Source of the DNA: Christiangramia sp.
GTDB lineage: Bacteria > Bacteroidota > Bacteroidia > Flavobacteriales > Flavobacteriaceae
DNA: 11,300 nucleotides
NCBI GenBank assembly: GCA_024644145.1
Contig: JAHELO010000022.1
Location: 1-11,300, forward strand
Reading direction: 5' to 3'
Shown here: piece after piece, positions 8,496-11,300 of the stretch
How the letters are laid out: each line of letters begins with the position of its first letter
How positions within the stretch are numbered: position 1 is the stretch's first letter
Notes under the pieces: model-generated
The model's input: the letters and a program-made list of their open reading frames with translations, nothing else
Database searches by the model: none
What the model was told of the DNA's origin: nothing
Position numbers and translations under genes: made by a program

Positions 8496-9407
8496 TTAAA
8501 AGAATCTAGGAGATATATAACGATCGAGGGTATTTACCACGTCGAATTTCAGAACGATCTCGTGTGACCCGGAGTTATAACTCCTTAGCCTGGTAGTATC
8601 TGCATCATAAGAATACCCCACAAAGACATTATCGAACACCTGAAAGCCCGCCAAACCACTTATTGCAGAATTCAGTCTATAGGAAGCTCCCAGTGTAAAT
8701 TTCTCCAGGAACAAGAAGTTTGCGGAAACATCGACCTGGAGTGGTGCCCCATCTGTCACTTTTAAAAGATATGCCGGTTTTAGCTTTAACTCGTTACTAA
8801 GATCAAATACATATCCTCCCATAAAATAGGTATGGAAACGTTCTTTAGCCAGATAGGAATTTTGTTGCTCATTTCGTGCATAATGACTTGTTTCCAGCAA
8901 CTGCGGAATAGCTAAACCCACATAATAATTATTGCTGTAGTAGTAAAATCCTATCCCTACATTAGGAGTGAACCTATTATCAATATTTGTCTGAAATTCG
9001 GTATCTGCATCAGATCCTGATAACTGACTAAAGTCAATGTTAAGGATATTTGCACTGGCTTTTAAACCAAAGGCCAGAGAGGTCTTTTCAAAATCAAGAG
9101 TATAGGAAAAGTCTGCATTAATTATGGTTTCATCACTGGGGCCAATCTTATCTGAAATGATAGAACCTCCAATACCTACATTTTTGCCTATCCTGTCATT
9201 TAAACTAAGGGAAAGGGTCTCAGGTGCTCCATCCATTCCCACCCACTGGGAACGATAGACACCGGATATTTTCAGGAAATTTTCAGAACCCACATAGGCT
9301 GGATTGAACAGCGATGTGTTGTACATATACTGAGTGTACTGGGCGTCCTGTTGTGCAAGACCTCTTATACCAAAGATCAATATGAAAATTATTAAATATT
9401 TCTTCAT
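8496..9407 (-). CDS. PorP/SprF family type IX secretion outer-membrane protein
   Basis: A 303-residue outer-membrane β-barrel protein of the PorP/SprF family. A signal peptide (MKKYLIIFILIFGIRGLA, cut before QQ) is followed by the family signature DAQYTQYMYNTSLFNPAYVGS, then GVYRSQWVGMDGAPETLSLS. The rest alternates short amphipathic strands with polar turns (for example IGIGFYYYSNNYYVGLAIPQLL without the exact spacing being diagnostic), and the chain ends in an aromatic residue (SPRFF), as is usual for barrels. In Flavobacterium johnsoniae, SprF is needed for secretion of the adhesin SprB, and SprF-like paralogues are paired with CHU_C-type cargo. Here the start lies only 9 bp after the stop of such a cargo gene, so the two form an operon and this protein is probably its dedicated partner. 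No other T9SS core genes are in the window. Confidence 0.93.
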   Translation of the reverse strand: MKKYLIIFILIFGIRGLAQQDAQYTQYMYNTSLFNPAYVGSENFLKISGVYRSQWVGMDGAPETLSLSLNDRIGKNVGIGGSIISDKIGPSDETIINADFSYTLDFEKTSLAFGLKASANILNIDFSQLSGSDADTEFQTNIDNRFTPNVGIGFYYYSNNYYVGLAIPQLLETSHYARNEQQNSYLAKERFHTYFMGGYVFDLSNELKLKPAYLLKVTDGAPLQVDVSANFLFLEKFTLGASYRLNSAISGLAGFQVFDNVFVGYSYDADTTRLRSYNSGSHEIVLKFDVVNTLDRYISPRFF

Positions 9408-9416
9408 TATATTCTA

Positions 9417-11300
9417 TTATCTATTTAGATATAAATAACCTGTCTTCGTTTTCCATTCACCATCCCAGAACCTGAGTACATAGAAATAGGTTCCGGCAGG
9501 TAACTCTTCACCTTGCCTGATGGTTAACCTACCTTCTGAAACTCCACGGAAAAGGTTGCTATTTTTTCCGTAATCCTGCGCTTCATAAACCACAACTCCC
9601 CAGCGATTGTAAATTTGTAAAGTATTCTCTTCAAAGAACTGTATTCCTTTTATTTCAAAATAATCATGAATTCCATCACCATTGGGTGAAAGCTTCTGAA
9701 TTATTTGTGGAATTTCCTCGTAGCAGTCTATGGAAATCATCGTAGGATCACACTGGTTTAAAGGATCACTCACCTTTTCAGCTATAAGAGAGGTAGCAGG
9801 ATTATCTACACCATTTACCTCTTCTCCATCTGTTAAACCATCCCCATCTGAATCACGATTATAAGGATCTGTTCCTAATTCTTCTTCAACCAAATTGGTT
9901 AAGCCGTCCATATCTGGATCACATGAATCTGCCGTTTGTAAGGGATCACAAATATCAATTGGATCGCTTGGATTAGTTCCCAGGACCTCTTCCCCGTCAG
10001 ACAGCCCATCACCATCAGAATCCCAATTGTCGGGATCTGTACCTAAGGCCATCTCTTCATCATTTAGTAAGCCATCCAGGTCATTATCTGTATCATTAAT
10101 ATCTGTTACACGTATCTCGATTTCCTTAGAATCTGCTTTACCGGTACTGTCGGTTACAGTTACGGTGATTATATACAGGTTATCCAGATCTGAATCTAAA
10201 GGATTTTCAAAATCAGGACTGTTGAGAAAGCTCAATTCCCCGGTTAGTGAATCTATCTGGAAAAATTCTGAATCTATCCCACTAATGGTAAAGCTAAGCT
10301 GGTCTTCCTCATCTTCATCGCTCGCGGAAGCTGTTAGGATGACTCCTGTGGAATTTTCTACTACACTTGTATTATTCGCGGTCAATTGGGGCGCATGATT
10401 TACTTCAAGAATAGTTACAGATACAACGGCAGTACTTCCCTCCCAGTTAGTATAGGTAAAAGTATCTGTTCCGAAAAAATATGAATCTGGTTTATACTGT
10501 ACTGTTCCATCATTATTGATTCTTACAGTACCATACACCCCTTGTGTGATACTATCTACACCTGACTTGGTATCCACATCTATATCATTTGCCAAAACGT
10601 CTATATTGACTGCTGTATTTTCATAAGTTTCAATACTATCATCAACTACTATGGTAGCATCATCTACCGGATTGATCGCAATATTCACCGATCCACTATT
10701 TCCTTCAGTATTGGTATAGATGAATGAATCAGATCCATAAAAATTGCTATTTGGAGTATATCTCAAAGTCCCATCGGCATTGAGACTTACCGTACCATGA
10801 TCACCCTGCGTTACAGATTGGACATTAGATTTTGTGTCTACATCTGTATCGTTAGCCAAAACGTCAATATCAACCACAGTATCTTCATTTATGGTTACCT
10901 GGTCATTATTTACAGTAGTAATATTATCCTTTTGCTGGCACGCTCCAGTTGCATCGGGAAACACTAAAGCATTAGTATCATCACAGTCGCCCTGGTTTTC
11001 GGTAAACCCATCACCATCATTATCTATATCTGCGGAATTATCTGGAGTAGATGGGTCACAATCATCATCGATTCCATTATCAGGGATCTCTGTGGCTCCT
11101 GGCTTTACCGAAGCATCATTATCATCACAATCTGTATCCGAATTCACACCATCACCATCGGCATCTACCGTATCCGGAGTTGAAGGATCACAGTCATTAT
11201 CGATCCCGTCATATAGAATTTCTGTAGCACCTGAATGGATCGTTGGATCTGTATCATCGCAGTCACCTTCATTTTCAGTTTGTCCATCACCATCATCATC
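9417..11300 (-). CDS. Large multidomain T9SS-secreted surface protein, N-terminus missing (window edge)
   Basis: The last 627 residues of a very acidic secreted protein; the frame is open to base 11300, so the N-terminus lies outside and the GTG near 11147 is an internal Val codon. Domains in visible-residue numbering: MopE-type metal-binding repeats at 1-41, 44-87 and a degenerate one at about 90-122 (DGDG...GDCDD...GATEI...IDNDCDPSTPD); two similar Ig-like repeats at 128-211 and 213-300 (DIDVLANDTDVDTKS, NADGTLRYTPNSNFYGSDSF); a cadherin-like domain at 301-402 (SDEDEEDQLSF, LTGELSF, VTDIND); TSP3-type calcium repeats at about 403-517 (DSDGDGLSDGEEVLGTNP); and a CHU_C domain at 530-627 starting around LSPNGDGIHDYFEIKG with IYNRWGVVVYEA. 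The last is a type B type IX secretion signal. Probable role: calcium-stabilised adhesin or gliding-related surface fibre. The partner porP-like gene lies 9 bp downstream. Confidence 0.92.
   Translation of the reverse strand, partial: DDDGDGQTENEGDCDDTDPTIHSGATEILYDGIDNDCDPSTPDTVDADGDGVNSDTDCDDNDASVKPGATEIPDNGIDDDCDPSTPDNSADIDNDGDGFTENQGDCDDTNALVFPDATGACQQKDNITTVNNDQVTINEDTVVDIDVLANDTDVDTKSNVQSVTQGDHGTVSLNADGTLRYTPNSNFYGSDSFIYTNTEGNSGSVNIAINPVDDATIVVDDSIETYENTAVNIDVLANDIDVDTKSGVDSITQGVYGTVRINNDGTVQYKPDSYFFGTDTFTYTNWEGSTAVVSVTILEVNHAPQLTANNTSVVENSTGVILTASASDEDEEDQLSFTISGIDSEFFQIDSLTGELSFLNSPDFENPLDSDLDNLYIITVTVTDSTGKADSKEIEIRVTDINDTDNDLDGLLNDEEMALGTDPDNWDSDGDGLSDGEEVLGTNPSDPIDICDPLQTADSCDPDMDGLTNLVEEELGTDPYNRDSDGDGLTDGEEVNGVDNPATSLIAEKVSDPLNQCDPTMISIDCYEEIPQIIQKLSPNGDGIHDYFEIKGIQFFEENTLQIYNRWGVVVYEAQDYGKNSNLFRGVSEGRLTIRQGEELPAGTYFYVLRFWDGEWKTKTGYLYLNR
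10327..10890 (-). repeat. Tandem Ig-like domain repeat, 88-codon (264-bp) period
   Basis: Two neighbouring segments of the adhesin gene repeat at a 264-bp offset; for example GCCAAAACGT occurs at 10591 and its counterpart GCCAAA at 10855. At protein level both copies share VLAND, DVDTKS, TQG-x-x-GTV, a DGT-x-x-Y-x-P strand and a FG-(S/T)-D-(S/T)-F motif. The third position of codons has drifted, so the duplication is not recent. Borders are approximate. Confidence 0.6.
10970..11300 (-). repeat. Tandem MopE-type repeats, about 44-codon (132-bp) period
   Basis: On the + strand GGATCACAGTCATTATCGAT (from 11185) and GGGTCACAATCATCATCGAT (from 11053) are corresponding points of two tandem units 132 bp apart, each coding for a GDCDD / GATEI / IDNDC-type metal-binding motif. 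A third unit toward 10970 keeps DGDGFTE and GDCDD but loses the second half. The array continues beyond the right edge. Confidence 0.65.

Noticed and set aside
8424..8504. Possible small gene around the ATGAAAAAAGCC at 8423
   Set aside because: The sequence is the terminator stem itself and the frame closes almost at once.
9895..10398. 167-codon + strand open frame, Ser-rich, opposite the surface protein gene
   Set aside because: Its serine/proline-rich composition is the mirror of the Asp/Gly codon pattern of the TSP3 and cadherin coding region on the - strand; no domain is recognisable.

Overview
The window looks like chromosomal DNA of a marine-type member of the Flavobacteriaceae (Bacteroidota), broadly like the Gramella, Salegentibacter and Zunongwangia group. 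The evidence is the AT-rich composition, start codons without clear Shine-Dalgarno sequences, a PorP/SprF-family protein, and a giant secreted protein ending in a gliding-motility-associated (CHU_C) type IX secretion domain. The genus is inference; the phylum and family-level call is fairly secure. I found no rRNA, tRNA, CRISPR array, insertion sequence or phage gene.

Left part (1-3351). The 3' half of an MFS transporter gene runs into the window on the + strand and converges on a complete katG catalase-peroxidase gene on the - strand, with a hairpin terminator between them. A gene-poor gap of about 390 bases follows, upstream of katG. It holds small broken reading frames and two inverted repeats, the second of which encloses the start codon of the next gene.

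Middle part (3352-8461). All genes are on the + strand. A cytoplasmic transglutaminase-like protein and a small DUF3303 protein come first. Next is a tight three-gene unit: a TetR regulator, a zinc-independent NADPH-dependent MDR oxidoreductase, and a DJ-1/PfpI (Hsp31-like) protein. It has a perfect 14-bp palindromic operator just upstream and a strong terminator at its end. The layout resembles the enterobacterial nemR-nemA-gloA logic (TetR electrophile sensor, enone reductase, glyoxalase), so I read it as a reactive-carbonyl/electrophile defence operon. After the terminator come a small membrane protein of unknown function and a membrane-anchored SRPBCC protein, closed by a bidirectional terminator.

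Right part (8462-11300). On the - strand, a very acidic multidomain surface protein enters from the right edge without its N-terminus. It carries MopE-type metal-binding repeats, two tandem Ig-like repeats, a cadherin-like domain, TSP3-type calcium repeats and a CHU_C domain. A PorP/SprF gene lies 9 bp downstream. This is the known type IX 'type B cargo plus dedicated SprF-like partner' arrangement.

I see no clearly new multi-gene system. The best leads are the TetR/MDR/Hsp31 operon with its operator and its lone sensor-candidate cysteine, and the start-codon-enclosing hairpin before the transglutaminase-like gene.
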